Source: Pleomorphomonas oryzae DSM 16300 (GTDB taxonomy: Bacteria > Pseudomonadota > Alphaproteobacteria > Rhizobiales > Pleomorphomonadaceae). From it: DNA of 64,000 bases. Below, piece by piece: positions 26,179 to 36,789 of the stretch (position 1 is its first letter; every line of letters starts with the position of its first letter). The translations under genes and the position numbers were made by a program. Under the pieces are notes generated by a model. It did not search any database, was not told where the DNA came from, and worked only from the letters and a program-made list of their open reading frames with translations. Location of the stretch: NCBI RefSeq assembly GCF_000422965.1, contig NZ_AUHB01000002.1, positions 350,119 through 414,118 on the forward strand, read 5' to 3'.

Positions 26179-27042
26179 ATGACCGAGACTGCCGCCACGG
26201 CTGCCTACGCCGACCTCGCCGCCACCCTTGACGCTGCTTGGGAGGATCGCGCCTCCGTCACGCAGGAGACCAAAGGCAAGGTGCGCGATGCCGTTGAGGC
26301 CGCTCTCGATCTGCTTGACGGCGGCAAGGCACGCGTTGCCGAAAAGATCGACGGCGAGTGGGTCGTCAACCAGTGGCTCAAGAAGGCCGTGTTGCTCTCC
26401 TTCCGCCTGACGCCGACGGCGCTGATATCAGGTGCCCCCGGTGGTGCCGCCTGGTGGGACAAGGTGCCCTCAAAGTTTGAAGGCATGGACGCCGCCGCCT
26501 ATGAGGCCGCCGGCTTCCGCGCCGTGCCTGGTGCCATCGTCCGTCGCTCGGCTTATATCGCCCCTGGCGCCGTGCTGATGCCGTCCTTCGTCAACCTCGG
26601 CGCCTATGTCGATACCGCCACCATGGTCGACACCTGGGTCACCGTCGGCTCCTGCGCCCAGATCGGCAAGAACGTCCACCTGTCCGGCGGCGTCGGCATC
26701 GGCGGCGTGCTGGAGCCGATGCAGGCCGGCCCGACCATCATCGAGGACGACTGCTTCATCGGTGCTCGTTCCGAAGTGGTCGAGGGCGTCGTGGTCGGCC
26801 AGGGCTCGGTAATCTCCATGGGTGTCTTCATCGGCAAGTCGACAAAGGTCATCGATCGCGCCACCGGCGAGATTCATATGGGCAAGGTGCCGCCTTATTC
26901 GGTGGTGGTGTCCGGCTCGATCCCCGGCAAACCGCTGCCTGGCCAGAACTGGGGCCCGTCGACCTATTGCGCGGTCATCGTCAAGAAGGTCGATGCGCAG
27001 ACACGCTCCAAGACTTCGATCAACGAGCTGCTCCGCGACTGA
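26179..27042 (+). CDS. dapD: 2,3,4,5-tetrahydropyridine-2,6-dicarboxylate N-succinyltransferase
   Basis: 287 residues, normal for DapD. It succinylates tetrahydrodipicolinate in the lysine and meso-diaminopimelate pathway. The left-handed beta-helix is visible as hexapeptide repeats ([60 protein letters not shown]). The start at 26179 ([13 protein letters not shown]) has GGAG just upstream. dapE follows after a terminator-like hairpin, so the two consecutive succinylase-branch enzymes are paired. Confidence 0.97.
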   Translation: MTETAATAAYADLAATLDAAWEDRASVTQETKGKVRDAVEAALDLLDGGKARVAEKIDGEWVVNQWLKKAVLLSFRLTPTALISGAPGGAAWWDKVPSKFEGMDAAAYEAAGFRAVPGAIVRRSAYIAPGAVLMPSFVNLGAYVDTATMVDTWVTVGSCAQIGKNVHLSGGVGIGGVLEPMQAGPTIIEDDCFIGARSEVVEGVVVGQGSVISMGVFIGKSTKVIDRATGEIHMGKVPPYSVVVSGSIPGKPLPGQNWGPSTYCAVIVKKVDAQTRSKTSINELLRD

Positions 27043-27069
27043 CCCACAAGCGAATCCGTGCTATCCGAA

Positions 27070-27097
27070 CGGCCGGCAGGAGACTGCCGGCCGTTTT
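27070..27097 (+). terminator. Intrinsic terminator or attenuator dapD-dapE
   Basis: CGGCCGGCAG (27070-27079) pairs with CTGCCGGCCG (27084-27093) around a GAGA tetraloop, followed by TTTT. It lies only 17 bp before the dapE start, so it probably lowers rather than abolishes dapE transcription. Confidence 0.85.
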
Positions 27098-27113
27098 CGT
27101 TTGAGGAGGGGAC

Positions 27114-28301
27114 ATGCCCCACGATCCCGTCGCTATCGCTCGCGACCTGTTGATGTGCCCGTCGGTGACACCCGCTGAGGGCGGGGCGCTCGCTTTCCTC
27201 GAAAGCCTGCTGGCGCCAGCAGGCTTCACGGTCGACCGCCCGGTGTTCAGCGACCAGGGTACGCCCGATATCGAGAATCTCTTCGCCGGCATTGGCGCCG
27301 GCAATCGCCACCTGACCTTCGCCGGCCATACGGACGTGGTGCCGCCCGGCAAGCCTGAGCTCTGGAGCCATGGCCCGTTTGCCGGAGATATCGAGGGTGA
27401 CAGGCTCTACGGTCGCGGCGCCGTCGACATGAAGGGCGGTATCGCCGCCTTCGCCGCCGCCGTCCTGGACTTCATCGAGGAAAATGGTCGCGATTTCGGC
27501 GGCCGCATTTCGTTTCTCATCACCGGTGACGAAGAAGGGCCGTCGATCAACGGCACGGTGAAGCTTCTCGACTGGGCGGCCAAGCGCGGCGAGCGCTTCA
27601 GCCACGCCATCGTCGGCGAGCCGACCAATCCCGAAGCCCTCGGCGACATGGTCAAGGTCGGCCGCCGCGGTTCGCTGTCGGGTTATGTCAGGCTGAAGGG
27701 CGTTCAGGGCCACGTCGCCTATCCGCACCTCGCCGACAATCCGCTACGCGTCGCGCCCTCGGTCATTGCCGCGCTGATGGACCCAGCTTACGACGCCGGC
27801 AACGAGCGCTTCCAGCCGTCCAATCTGGAAGTCACTTCGGTGGAAACGGGCAATCGTGCCACCAACGTCGTGCCGGCCGAGGTGGAGATCGCCTTCAACA
27901 TCCGCTTCAACGACATCTGGACGGTCGAGGCGTTGCACGAAGAGATTTCAGGGCGAGTGCGGCGTGCCGTTGAGACGGCGCCGCTTCGGACCGGCCGGCC
28001 GGCGCCGCTTGCCTATGAGCTGACGTTCGAGCCGACCAACGCCGTCTCCTTCCTGACCCACGACGCCACACTGATCGAAGGCCTGTCGGACGCGGTCGAG
28101 ACGGTCACCGGCCGCCGGCCGGAACTCTCCACCACCGGCGGCACATCGGATGCACGCTTCATCAAGAACTACTGCCCGGTCGTCGAGTTCGGTCTCGTCG
28201 GTCAGACCATGCACAAGGTCGACGAGAACGTAGCGCTCGACGACCTTCGTCGCCTGAAGGCGATCTACAGATCATTCCTGGACAGGTATTTCGCTGAATA
28301 G
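27114..28301 (+). CDS. dapE: Succinyl-diaminopimelate desuccinylase
   Basis: 395 residues of the M20 metallopeptidase family. DapE hydrolyses N-succinyl-LL-diaminopimelate, two steps after DapD. Metal ligands and catalytic residues sit in FAGHTDVVPPG, YGRGAVDMKGGIAAF and FLITGDEEGPS; later GEPTNPEALGDMVKVGRRG and TTGGTSDARFI, both typical of DapE. A good ribosome site (GAGGAGGGGAC) precedes the ATG. Confidence 0.96.
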   Translation: MPHDPVAIARDLLMCPSVTPAEGGALAFLESLLAPAGFTVDRPVFSDQGTPDIENLFAGIGAGNRHLTFAGHTDVVPPGKPELWSHGPFAGDIEGDRLYGRGAVDMKGGIAAFAAAVLDFIEENGRDFGGRISFLITGDEEGPSINGTVKLLDWAAKRGERFSHAIVGEPTNPEALGDMVKVGRRGSLSGYVRLKGVQGHVAYPHLADNPLRVAPSVIAALMDPAYDAGNERFQPSNLEVTSVETGNRATNVVPAEVEIAFNIRFNDIWTVEALHEEISGRVRRAVETAPLRTGRPAPLAYELTFEPTNAVSFLTHDATLIEGLSDAVETVTGRRPELSTTGGTSDARFIKNYCPVVEFGLVGQTMHKVDENVALDDLRRLKAIYRSFLDRYFAE

Positions 28302-28321
28302 GGAGGCCTCATCGGCCTCCC
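28301..28321. terminator. Bidirectional hairpin dapE / glgB
   Basis: GGGAGGCC (28301-28308) pairs with GGCCTCCC (28314-28321). It lies between the converging stops of dapE and glgB and begins inside the dapE stop codon. T-runs are absent, so strength is uncertain. Confidence 0.55.
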
Positions 28322-28334
28322 ACCTCTAGAGATC

Positions 28335-30581
28335 TCAGCTCTGCACCTTGCTCTTCTTGGCCGCTTTCGGTTCCGCGGCTGGCGTTTCTCCATCCCAGCG
28401 TAGGATGACGACGGCGAGTGGCGGCAAGGTCAGGTCGAGCGAGAAGTTCATGCCGTGGCTGGGCGTGTTGTTGGCCGTGAGCCGCCCCTTGTTGCCCATG
28501 TTGGAGCCGCCGTAGATCTCGGCGTCGGAATTGAACACCTCGCGCCACTTCCCGGCGCGCGGCACGCCGACCCGATAGCCCGAACGTGGCACGGGGGTGA
28601 AGTTACCGACAACGAGGCAGGGTGCATCTTTCTCGAAGCCCCAGCGCATATAGGCGAGTGTCGACTGCTCGTTGTCATCCACCACAATCCACTGGAAGCC
28701 TTCCGGGTCGAAATCGCGGGCGTGCAGCGCCGGCTCGGCCCGGTAGAGGGTGTTGAGATCGCGCGTCAGCCGCTGAACGCCGAGATTGTTCGCCCGGCTC
28801 TCCAGCCAGAGGTCAATGGTGCCGTCGTTGTTCCATTCGCGCCCCTGGGCGATCTCGTTGCCCATGAACGTCAGCTTCTTGCCCGGATGCGTCCACATGA
28901 AAGCGTAGTAGGCGCGGATGTTGGCGAAGCGCTGCCACTCGTCACCGGGCATGCGGCCGAAGATCGAGCGCTTGCCATGCACCACCTCGTCGTGGCTGAG
29001 CGGCAGCACGAAGCGCTCGGAGTAGGCGTACATCAGCGCGAAGGTAAGCTGGTTGTGATGGTATTTGCGATGGACGGGCTCGAGCGCGAAATAGTCGAGC
29101 GAATCGTGCATCCACCCCATGTTCCATTTGTAGGCGAAGCCGAGGCCGCCATCGGCAAGCGGAGCGGTAACGCCCGGCCAGGCGGTGGATTCCTCGGCGA
29201 TCATCAGCGCGTCCGGCACCTCATGGGCGATGACGCCGTTGAGATGCTTGATGAAGGACACCGCTTCCAGGTTTTCGCGGCCACCATATTTGTTGGGGAT
29301 CCATTCGCCCGGCTTGCGCGAATAGTCGCGGTAGAGCATCGAGGCCACCGCATCGACCCGGAGACCGTCGATATGGAAGCGCTTCAGCCATTCCAGCGCC
29401 GACGCCACCAGGAAGCCGATCACTTCGGTGCGCCCGAAGTTGTAGATCAGCGTGTTCCAGTCCTGATGGAAACCCTCGCGCGGGTCCTGATGCTCGTAGA
29501 GTGGTGTGCCGTCGAAATGCGCCAGGCCGTGAGCATCGGTTGGGAAATGCGCCGGCACCCAATCGAGGATGACGCCGATGCCCGCCTCGTGGCAGGCGTC
29601 GACGAAACGGGCGAAGTCGGCCGGTGAGCCGTAGCGGGCCGTCGGCGCAAACAGACCGAGCGGCTGGTAGCCCCAGGAGCCGCCGAACGGGTGCTCCATG
29701 ATCGGCAGCAGCTCGATATGGGTGAAGCCCATATGCTTCACGTAGGCGACAAGGTGCTCGGCCAGGAAGCGCCAGGTAACGGGCTTACCGTCCGGCCGCT
29801 GCCAGGAGCCGGCATGCACTTCATAGACGGAGAAGGGGGCCGTCTTCGACTGGAAGGCGGCGCGGTTGCGCATGAAGGTGGCGTCATGCCACTCGAATGG
29901 CTTGGGGTCGGTGACGATGGATGCGGTGGCCGGCGCCAACTCATACTGCCGGGCAACCGGGTCCGCCTTGTCCGGCAGGAGTTCGCCGCTGACCCCGATA
30001 ATTTCGTATTTGTAGGCCTCGCCAGCGGGAAGGCGCGGAATGAACAGCTCCCAGACGCCACATTCGCGACGCAGCCGCATCGGATGGCGGCGGCCATCCC
30101 AGACGTTGAAGTTGCCGACGACCGACACGCGCCGGGCATTGGGCGCCCAGACGGCAAAACGCACGCCCGGCACGCCGCCCACCTCGGTGACCACCGCCCC
30201 CAGCGTGTCGGCGAGGTATCGGTGCTGCCCCTCGGCAAGCAGGTAGACGTCCATCTCGCCGAGCAACGGCCCGAAGGAATAGGGATCCTCCGCCTCATGA
30301 CTGCCGTTCGGCCACTCGACGCGCAGACGATAGAGGCCTGGATCGCCCTGCGCGAACGCCACCCACAGACCACCCTCAACGTGCTGGAAGTCGGCAAGCT
30401 TGCGCCCATCGGCGGAAATCAGCGTGATGGCGCGGGCATTGGGTTTGAAAGTGCGTATCGCCGTGCGTGCGCCGGATACCCGGTGTGGCCCCAAAATGGC
30501 AAAGGGATCGCCGTGGGTTCCCTCGGTGATCGCCCGGACTGCACCGTCCGTCAGTCCCTCACGCACCCCGAGATCCACCAT
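28335..30581 (-). CDS. glgB: 1,4-alpha-glucan branching enzyme
   Basis: 748 residues. GlgB introduces alpha-1,6 branches into glycogen. It has an N-terminal CBM48 region ([20 protein letters not shown]), then a GH13 barrel with [34 protein letters not shown] (nucleophile Asp), [14 protein letters not shown] (acid Glu) and [13 protein letters not shown] (third Asp). The start at 30581 ([10 protein letters not shown]) has GGAGGCGGGTCG upstream; a longer in-frame reading from 30758 lacks support. No other glycogen gene is in the window, which is unusual because glgB commonly travels with glgC, glgA or glgX. It converges on dapE. Confidence 0.94.
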   Translation of the reverse strand: MVDLGVREGLTDGAVRAITEGTHGDPFAILGPHRVSGARTAIRTFKPNARAITLISADGRKLADFQHVEGGLWVAFAQGDPGLYRLRVEWPNGSHEAEDPYSFGPLLGEMDVYLLAEGQHRYLADTLGAVVTEVGGVPGVRFAVWAPNARRVSVVGNFNVWDGRRHPMRLRRECGVWELFIPRLPAGEAYKYEIIGVSGELLPDKADPVARQYELAPATASIVTDPKPFEWHDATFMRNRAAFQSKTAPFSVYEVHAGSWQRPDGKPVTWRFLAEHLVAYVKHMGFTHIELLPIMEHPFGGSWGYQPLGLFAPTARYGSPADFARFVDACHEAGIGVILDWVPAHFPTDAHGLAHFDGTPLYEHQDPREGFHQDWNTLIYNFGRTEVIGFLVASALEWLKRFHIDGLRVDAVASMLYRDYSRKPGEWIPNKYGGRENLEAVSFIKHLNGVIAHEVPDALMIAEESTAWPGVTAPLADGGLGFAYKWNMGWMHDSLDYFALEPVHRKYHHNQLTFALMYAYSERFVLPLSHDEVVHGKRSIFGRMPGDEWQRFANIRAYYAFMWTHPGKKLTFMGNEIAQGREWNNDGTIDLWLESRANNLGVQRLTRDLNTLYRAEPALHARDFDPEGFQWIVVDDNEQSTLAYMRWGFEKDAPCLVVGNFTPVPRSGYRVGVPRAGKWREVFNSDAEIYGGSNMGNKGRLTANNTPSHGMNFSLDLTLPPLAVVILRWDGETPAAEPKAAKKSKVQS

Positions 30582-30868
30582 CGACCCGCCTCCCGAATTC
30601 GATCGCTGTTCCCAAGACGTTACGCGTAAGCACCAGCGAGGGCAAATGGCTTTCTGACCAACCAAAGTGGTGGTCCGGAGCCGCCATCGATGGCTTCCGA
30701 TCCCCGCCTGAGGAGCACAAGCTGCAAAACACACCGACCAACCAGCCATCTGCCCCAAAGCCGATCGCGGAAGGTCAACCTTTTACGAGGCCGATGGTTC
30801 ACTCCCGTGTCGAACTTGCCGGCGGAGATCGAGCGACAACGGGCGTGAAGCGAAGCGACCTCCAGAGG
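30582..30868. other. Spacer recD-like / glgB
   Basis: 287 bp on the minus-strand path from the helicase stop to glgB. No gene, repeat or terminator was recognised beyond the glgB ribosome site. Confidence 0.4.
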
Positions 30869-33064
30869 TCAGCCGGACAGCATCGATTTGAGACGGGTGA
30901 AGCGGCGCCGAGTTCGATCGCCGGAGAGCGCCATTTCGAGCGCTCTTGGCTCGGCCACCAACACGACGAGCTGACGACCGCGCGTCGCCGCCGTGTAGAG
31001 GAGATTGCGGGCCAGCATGATGGTATGATCGCGCAATAGCGGGATCACCACTGCCGGATATTCCGACCCCTGGCTCTTGTGGATGGTGATGGCATAGGCG
31101 CGCGTCAGCGCCTCAAGGTCCTCGAGCCCGTATTTGACATCGCGACCATCGAAGGACACGACGATCTCGTCTTCCTTCTGACGGATGCTTTTCAGAATGC
31201 CGAGGTCGCCGTTGAACACGTCGCGATCATAGTCGTTCTCGATCTGCATCACCTTGTCGCCGGTGGCGTAGGTCTGGCCGAATCGTTCGATGCGGTCGAG
31301 CGGCGCGCCGTTTAAGAGTTCGGCGAGGCGATCATTGAGATTGCGGGCGCCGCAGATGCCCTTCTGCATCGGCGTGATCACTTGCACGTCGCGCATGGCG
31401 TCGAGCCCGAAACGGCGTGGGATGCGGTTGCCGACGACTTCCAGGATCTTGGCCAATGCATCGTCGGCGCCGCGTGCTTCGATGACATAGAAATCGGCGA
31501 GCTCGCCGGAGGGCGGTGGCTCGGGCCATTCGCCATGATTGATGCGGTGAGCATTGACGATGATCCGGCTTTCCTCGGCCTGCCGGAAAATCTCCGTCAA
31601 GCGGGCGACCGGCACCAGACCCGAGGCGATGATATCGGCGAGCACTTGCCCCGGCCCAACCGACGGCAACTGATCGACGTCACCGATCAGGATCAGCGCG
31701 GCGTTGAGTGGGACAGCCTCGACCAGCGCCGCCATCAGCGGCACGTCGACCATCGACGCTTCGTCGATCACCACCACGTCGGCTTCCAGCGGCTCGGACG
31801 CGGAACGTTTGAAACCGCCAGTGGTCGGGTCGATTTCCAGAAGGCGATGGATGGTCTTCGCCTCGCGCCCCGCCTGGTCGGCCATGCGGCGGGCGGCGCG
31901 GCCGGTCGGCGCGGCGAGAGCCACCGTGAGTTTGGCGGCCGAGATCGTGGCCAGCAGCGCCTCTAGCAGCGTCGTTTTGCCGACGCCGGGACCGCCGGTG
32001 ATCACCGACACCTTGGCGCCGGCCACCAGCGCCAGCGCCTCGCGCTGCGACGGGCTGAGATGCATGCCTTTCCGCGTTTCGAAGTGATCGACGGCGGCGT
32101 CGACGTCGATCTTGCCCCAGGGCGGGCGTCCCTCGACCAGGGCTTTCAGGCGGCTACCGACGGCGCGTTCGAAGCGAGCGAGGCGGCGGACCGCCAGAAA
32201 GGCCGTGCCGTCAATGTCAAAAGCCTCGACATCGCCCTGGGCAATCGCCCCCTCGACTTCGGTTGCAACAATGTCGGCGTCGACTCCCAGCAGCCGCTCA
32301 GCCCGCTCGATCACGTCGGCGCGCGGCACGGCAGTGTGGCCGTCGTCGGCGGCGCTCTCGATGGCGTGGGCAATACCTGCCCTGATCCGCTCCGGCGCGG
32401 ATCGGTTGATACCGAACCGCTCGGCAATTTCGTCGGCGCCGGCAAAGCCGATACCACGCACCTCGCGGGCGAGACGGTAAGGATCTTCCTCGACCAGCTT
32501 CACCGCTTCCGGCCCCAGAACCTTCCAGATGGCGACGGCGCGCGCCGTGCCGATGCCCTTGTCCTGGAAGGCGATCATCACGTCCTTGACTGCCTTGCGC
32601 TCGCGGTAGCTCTCAGCAATGCGGGCGGCGGTCGGTTTGCCGAGACCGGGAACGGTGACGAGCCGCATCGGTTCGTTCTCGATGACGTCGAGCGCCTTGG
32701 CGCCGAACACCTGCACGATGCGCTCGGCCATGGCCGGCCCGACGCCGGAAATCAGGCCGGACCCAAGGAAGCGAATCACCGCGTCCTTGCCAGTCGGCTC
32801 GTTGGTTTCGATGCGGTCGGCGCGGAATTGCAGGCCGTGGACCTTGTCGGTCATCCACTGGCCCTCGGCGTCGATCTTCTCGCCGGCTGCGATCGTGGGA
32901 ACATGGCCGACGACGGCGACCGGATCCTTGCGACCGCGCACGCGTACCTTCAGCACCGAGAAGCCGTTTTCCTCATTGTGGAAGGTCACGCGCTCCACTG
33001 TGCCCGCAAGGCGCTCGAACAGGCGTTCGGCCGAGGGGTCGGATGGTCGGGAATCATCAATCAT
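30869..33064 (-). CDS. recD2: ATP-dependent RecD-like DNA helicase
   Basis: 731 residues. The N-terminal part carries an OB-like region (NEENGFSVLKVRVRGRKDPVAVVGH) and tandem helix-hairpin-helix segments (SGLISGVGPAMAERI, VPGLGKPTAARIA) seen in RecD2 rather than RecBCD RecD. SF1B motor motifs follow: ITGGPGVGKTTLLEALL (Walker A), VVVIDEASMVDVPLM (Walker B) and YAITIHKSQGSEYPAVVIPL (motif V). RecD2 unwinds DNA 5' to 3' in recombination-independent repair; no RecB/RecC is nearby. Start at 33064 (MIDDSRPSDPSAERLF); longer readings run into the divergent promoter region. Confidence 0.9.
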   Translation of the reverse strand: MIDDSRPSDPSAERLFERLAGTVERVTFHNEENGFSVLKVRVRGRKDPVAVVGHVPTIAAGEKIDAEGQWMTDKVHGLQFRADRIETNEPTGKDAVIRFLGSGLISGVGPAMAERIVQVFGAKALDVIENEPMRLVTVPGLGKPTAARIAESYRERKAVKDVMIAFQDKGIGTARAVAIWKVLGPEAVKLVEEDPYRLAREVRGIGFAGADEIAERFGINRSAPERIRAGIAHAIESAADDGHTAVPRADVIERAERLLGVDADIVATEVEGAIAQGDVEAFDIDGTAFLAVRRLARFERAVGSRLKALVEGRPPWGKIDVDAAVDHFETRKGMHLSPSQREALALVAGAKVSVITGGPGVGKTTLLEALLATISAAKLTVALAAPTGRAARRMADQAGREAKTIHRLLEIDPTTGGFKRSASEPLEADVVVIDEASMVDVPLMAALVEAVPLNAALILIGDVDQLPSVGPGQVLADIIASGLVPVARLTEIFRQAEESRIIVNAHRINHGEWPEPPPSGELADFYVIEARGADDALAKILEVVGNRIPRRFGLDAMRDVQVITPMQKGICGARNLNDRLAELLNGAPLDRIERFGQTYATGDKVMQIENDYDRDVFNGDLGILKSIRQKEDEIVVSFDGRDVKYGLEDLEALTRAYAITIHKSQGSEYPAVVIPLLRDHTIMLARNLLYTAATRGRQLVVLVAEPRALEMALSGDRTRRRFTRLKSMLSG

Positions 33065-33194
33065 CGCATCAGTTATGCAGTGTTCACCCACTGTTCGTCG
33101 AGCCTTGATCGGTCTATATACGCGCCCGTCGCGCCTCGATCCGGCAGCAGCCGGCAAAATAGGGGGCAATCTTCGTCGGAGTGAAAACCCTCTC

Positions 33195-34769
33195 ATGTCG
33201 TCCGAGCTTACCCGCCGTGACCTCCTGGCCGTGTTGGCCGCCCTCGGGCTCGTCCCGAGTCTTTCCGTGACCGAGGCTCGCGCCGTTGAGGCGTCGACCA
33301 GGCTCGGCAAGTCCAAGCCCTTCTCGTTCAGCAAGTTGATGACTGCTGCCAAGGAGCGCGCCGCCGCCCCCTATGTGCCGGAAGTGCCGCGCGCCTTCGA
33401 TGCGCTGGAGGCGATCGACTACGACAGGCATTGGCAGATCAAGTTCAAGGACGACCATACGGTGCAGGCCGCTGGCGGCAAGGCGCCGCTGCGCTTCTTC
33501 CATCTGGGCCGTTACTTCAAGCTGCCGGTCGGCATCTACCTGGTGGACGGTGACAAGGCGCAGGAAGTGCTCTACTCGCCCGACTATTTCACCATCCCCA
33601 AGGACAACCCGGCGGCCGACCTGCCTGGCGACATCGGCTTCGCCGGCTTCCGCGTCATGGACGAGACCGGCCAGCGCGACTGGCTGGCTTTCCTCGGCGC
33701 CGCCTATTTCCGCTCGTCGGGCGCGCTCGACCAGTATGGTCTGTCCGCCCGCGCGCTGGCCATTGACGTTGCCATGCCGACGCCGGAGGAATTCCCGCGC
33801 TTTACCAACTTCTATTTCGGCGCCTCCAAGGATGGCCAGTTCGCCATCTATGCCGACCTCGAGGGGCCGCGCGTTTCCGGCGCAGTGCGTTGGGACGTCA
33901 GCCGCGACGAGGACCGGACGGTGGTCATGGACATGGCCGTTCGATTCTACCCGCGCGAGGACATCGCCCGCTTCGGCATCGCGGCTCTGACCTCGATGTT
34001 CTGGTATGACGAGACCAACCGTCAGCGGGCGCCCGACTGGCGGCCTGAAATCCACGACTCGGATGGTCTGTCCATCTGGAATGGTGCCGGTGAACGTGTC
34101 TGGCGGCCGCTCAACAACCCGGTGAATGTCATGACGTCGACCTTCGTCGACAAGAACATCAAGGGTTTCGGCCTCTGCCAGCGCGACCGCAATTTCGAGG
34201 ACTATCAGGACGACGGCGTGTTCTACGAGAAGCGGTCGACGGTGTGGGTCGAGCCGAAGGGCGAATGGGGCGATGGCGCCGTGCAGCTCGTCGAGATTTC
34301 CACGGACGACGAGATCCACGACAACATCGTCGCCTACTGGCTGCCGGCGGAACCAGCCAGCAAGGGTAGTGAAATCGCCTTCGATTATCGGCTGACCTGG
34401 GGCAAGGACGAACCGCGTCCCGCGTCGGTTGGCTACGTCTACTCGACGCGTCTCGGCTTTGGCGGCGTGCCCGGTCAGGTTCGCCCGGCCGGTGTCGTCA
34501 AATACGTGATCGATTTCGACGGTGGCGACCTCAAGAATTGCGATCAGTCGACGGGCGTCGAGGCGGTGGTCTCCGCGTCCTCCGGCTCCATCTCGGGCGT
34601 CTACACGCTGCCGGTGGTGGGCACCACCCGCTGGCGCGCCGTGTTCGACTTCAAGGGCGATGGTCCCAGCCCGGTCGACATGCGCCTCTACCTGCGTGCC
34701 GGCGACAAGACGCTGACCGAGACCTGGCTTTACCAGCACCTGCCGTCGACCTTCACATGGCCGAAGTGA
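33195..34769 (+). CDS. opgD: Periplasmic glucan biosynthesis protein (OpgD/OpgG family)
   Basis: 524 residues. The N-terminus MSSELTRRDLLAVLAALGLV is a twin-arginine signal, followed by an export cleavage region near EARA. The rest matches OpgG/OpgD: PVGIYLVDG, GFAGFRVM, DWLAFLGAAYFRSSG and WRAVFDFKGDG. The family shapes beta-1,2-linked osmoregulated periplasmic glucans. The Tat signal favours the OpgD branch. The neighbouring minus-strand helicase gene diverges from it with 130 bp between. The in-frame sequence upstream, antisense to the helicase gene, is not part of it. Confidence 0.88.
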   Translation: MSSELTRRDLLAVLAALGLVPSLSVTEARAVEASTRLGKSKPFSFSKLMTAAKERAAAPYVPEVPRAFDALEAIDYDRHWQIKFKDDHTVQAAGGKAPLRFFHLGRYFKLPVGIYLVDGDKAQEVLYSPDYFTIPKDNPAADLPGDIGFAGFRVMDETGQRDWLAFLGAAYFRSSGALDQYGLSARALAIDVAMPTPEEFPRFTNFYFGASKDGQFAIYADLEGPRVSGAVRWDVSRDEDRTVVMDMAVRFYPREDIARFGIAALTSMFWYDETNRQRAPDWRPEIHDSDGLSIWNGAGERVWRPLNNPVNVMTSTFVDKNIKGFGLCQRDRNFEDYQDDGVFYEKRSTVWVEPKGEWGDGAVQLVEISTDDEIHDNIVAYWLPAEPASKGSEIAFDYRLTWGKDEPRPASVGYVYSTRLGFGGVPGQVRPAGVVKYVIDFDGGDLKNCDQSTGVEAVVSASSGSISGVYTLPVVGTTRWRAVFDFKGDGPSPVDMRLYLRAGDKTLTETWLYQHLPSTFTWPK

Positions 34770-34794
34770 GCTGAGCGAAAAAGCAATTTGAAGG

Positions 34795-34820
34795 GGCGGG
34801 AAGGAAACTTCCCGCCTTTT
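34795..34820 (+). terminator. Intrinsic terminator after opgD
   Basis: GGCGGGAAG (34795-34803) pairs with CTTCCCGCC (34808-34816) around a GAAA tetraloop, then TTTT. It ends directly before the converging truA stop. Confidence 0.9.
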
Positions 34821-34822
34821 GT

Positions 34823-35563
34823 TTATCGGTAATCGACCTGCATCAGGCAGAGTCCTTCCGGAGGGGCCACCGGCGCACAGGCGCACCGATCGGCAGCATC
34901 CAGCGAGGCCTTGAGGTCGGCGGCCGTCCAGCGACCATCGCCCACCTTTCGCAAGCCTCCCACCATCGAGCGGACCTGATTGTGCAGGAACGAGCGGGCT
35001 GACACCAGGAAATGAATCTCGTCACCGGCCTCGACCACGTCGAGCTGATCGAGCGTCTTGATCGGGCTCTTCGCCTGGCAGTCCGATGAGCGGAAGGTGG
35101 TGAAGTCGTGCCGGCCGATCAGCACTTGGGCTGCCTCCGCCATACGTGCCACGTCGAGCGGGGCATGCACGTGCCAGACGAGATGACGTTCCAGCGTCGG
35201 CGGCGCCCGCCGTGCAAATACCCGATAGCGATAGTGCCGCTTAATGGCCGAGAAGCGGGAATCGAAGGTTTCCGGCACTTCCTCGGCCGAGACGATGGTG
35301 ATGGCATGCGGGCGAAGGTGCACGTTGCCGGCGTCGCGAATGGTGTCGGTGCGCAAGGGTCTGCCGATATCGAAATGGCAGACCTGACCGAGCGCGTGCA
35401 CGCCGGCGTCGGTACGGCCGGCGCCCTTGATAACCACCGGCTCGCCGGCAAACCTCAGGATCGCCTGCTGCAGATAATCCTGAATGCCGGTTCCCTCGGC
35501 CTGCGATTGCCAGCCGGAAAAGCCGGTGCCGTCATATTCGATGAGAAGCCGGTAGCGAGGCAT
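34823..35563 (-). CDS. truA: tRNA pseudouridine(38-40) synthase
   Basis: 246 residues. TruA modifies uridines 38-40 in the anticodon arm of tRNAs. The N-terminus [19 protein letters not shown] and the catalytic motif [17 protein letters not shown] (Asp in RTDAGVHA) are clear, as is [19 protein letters not shown] near the C-terminus. It starts 5 bp after the fmt stop, so def, fmt and truA form one minus-strand unit. Confidence 0.96.
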   Translation of the reverse strand: MPRYRLLIEYDGTGFSGWQSQAEGTGIQDYLQQAILRFAGEPVVIKGAGRTDAGVHALGQVCHFDIGRPLRTDTIRDAGNVHLRPHAITIVSAEEVPETFDSRFSAIKRHYRYRVFARRAPPTLERHLVWHVHAPLDVARMAEAAQVLIGRHDFTTFRSSDCQAKSPIKTLDQLDVVEAGDEIHFLVSARSFLHNQVRSMVGGLRKVGDGRWTAADLKASLDAADRCACAPVAPPEGLCLMQVDYR

Positions 35564-35568
35564 TGCGG

Positions 35569-36501
35569 TCAGCCGAACCTGAAGCCGGGAGCGAGGCGGG
35601 CGCCGCGCATGAAATCGGCAAAGGCCATCGCCTTCGAGCCGGCGCGTTGCACCGTGACGAGGCGTACCGCCCCCTCGCGGCAGGCGACGATGCCATCGGC
35701 CGAAAGCAACGTGCCGGCCGCGCCCGAGCCCTCAGCCCGTTCGCTGCGGATGAGCTTCACCCGTTCCTCGCCTTTGCCGAGATCGGCGGCGAACCAGGCG
35801 CTGGGAAAGGGAGATAGGCCGCGAACGTGGTCATGCACAGCCGAGCCGGCCAGCCGCCAGTCGACGCGCGTCTCCTCGTTGGTGATCTTCGAGGCATAGA
35901 TGACGCCGTCTTCACCCTGGGGGGAGAAGACAATGGAGCCATCCTCGATCTTGCCGAGCGCCTCAGCCATCAAAGCAGCCCCGATCGGCGAGAGCGCATC
36001 GTGGAGCTCGCCGGCCGTCATGTCCGGACTGATGGCAACACGGGCGGTCAGCGCTACCGGGCCGGTATCGAGCCCTTCCTCCATTTTCATCACCATGACG
36101 CCGGACTCCGGATCGCCGGCCATGACGGCACGGTTGATCGGTGCGGCGCCGCGCCAACGCGGCAGCAGCGAGGCGTGAAGATTGAGACAGTGGAAGCGGG
36201 GAGCGTCGAGCACGGGTTTCGGCAGGATCAGTCCATAGGCAACGACGACGGCAACGTCAGCCTTGTGAGCGGCGAAGGTGGCCTGTGCCTCCTCGTTCCT
36301 CAGCGTTTTGGGCGTCAGCACCGGAATGCCCAGCGCGTCGGCGCGCGCATGGACGGGCGAGCGCCTCAACTCCATACCCCGCCCGGCCGGCTTCGGTGCG
36401 CGCGTATAGGCGGCGACCACCTCGTGACCGGCACCGACAACGGCGTCGAGCACCGGCACCGAGAAGTCGGGCGTTCCCATGAAGACGACCCTGAGCGGCA
36501 T
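35569..36501 (-). CDS. fmt: Methionyl-tRNA formyltransferase
   Basis: 310 residues. Fmt formylates initiator Met-tRNA. The N-terminus [20 protein letters not shown], the folate-binding [20 protein letters not shown] and [14 protein letters not shown] are diagnostic. The start at 36501 fits the family; an in-frame ATG 57 bp upstream adds residues not found in Fmt proteins. It lies downstream of def, separated by a hairpin-rich repeat array. Confidence 0.97.
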   Translation of the reverse strand: MPLRVVFMGTPDFSVPVLDAVVGAGHEVVAAYTRAPKPAGRGMELRRSPVHARADALGIPVLTPKTLRNEEAQATFAAHKADVAVVVAYGLILPKPVLDAPRFHCLNLHASLLPRWRGAAPINRAVMAGDPESGVMVMKMEEGLDTGPVALTARVAISPDMTAGELHDALSPIGAALMAEALGKIEDGSIVFSPQGEDGVIYASKITNEETRVDWRLAGSAVHDHVRGLSPFPSAWFAADLGKGEERVKLIRSERAEGSGAAGTLLSADGIVACREGAVRLVTVQRAGSKAMAFADFMRGARLAPGFRFG

Positions 36502-36582
36502 TTCGACCCCGTGACATTGTTCTGCCCGCCTTTCATACCATGCGGGCAGCGCCGTCAAGCATTACGGGGGTATCGTCCCTTT

Positions 36583-36789
36583 GAAGCCGCGAAAGCGGCT
36601 TCCGGCGCCAAGCGGCGCCCGCGCGGAGCGCGAAAGCCAAGAGCCGGGGGCTCGCCGGCGATTGAGGCGAATGAAGCCGAAGCCGCGAAAGTGGCTTCCG
36701 GCGCCAAGCGGCGCGCGAAAGCCAAGAGCCGGAGGCTCGCCGGCGATTGAGGCGAATAAAGCTAAAGCCACGAAAGCGGCTTCCAGCGC
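36583..36789. repeat. Hairpin-rich tandem repeat between def and fmt
   Basis: Two near-identical units (from 36583 and 36679, about 80-90 bp each) and a partial third (from about 36764) end exactly at the def stop codon. Each begins with GAAGCCGCGAAAGCGGCTTC or a close variant, a hairpin with a GAAA loop, followed by GGCGCCAAGCGGCGCC, a GAGCC/GGCTC hairpin and CGCCGGCGATTGAGGCGAA. A diverged copy lies at 55326-55396. Open frames through it are an effect of the repeat. Confidence 0.85.

Noticed and set aside
32619-33194. N-terminal extension of the opgD frame
   Set aside because: It runs antisense through the RecD-like gene, and a twin-arginine signal begins exactly at 33195.
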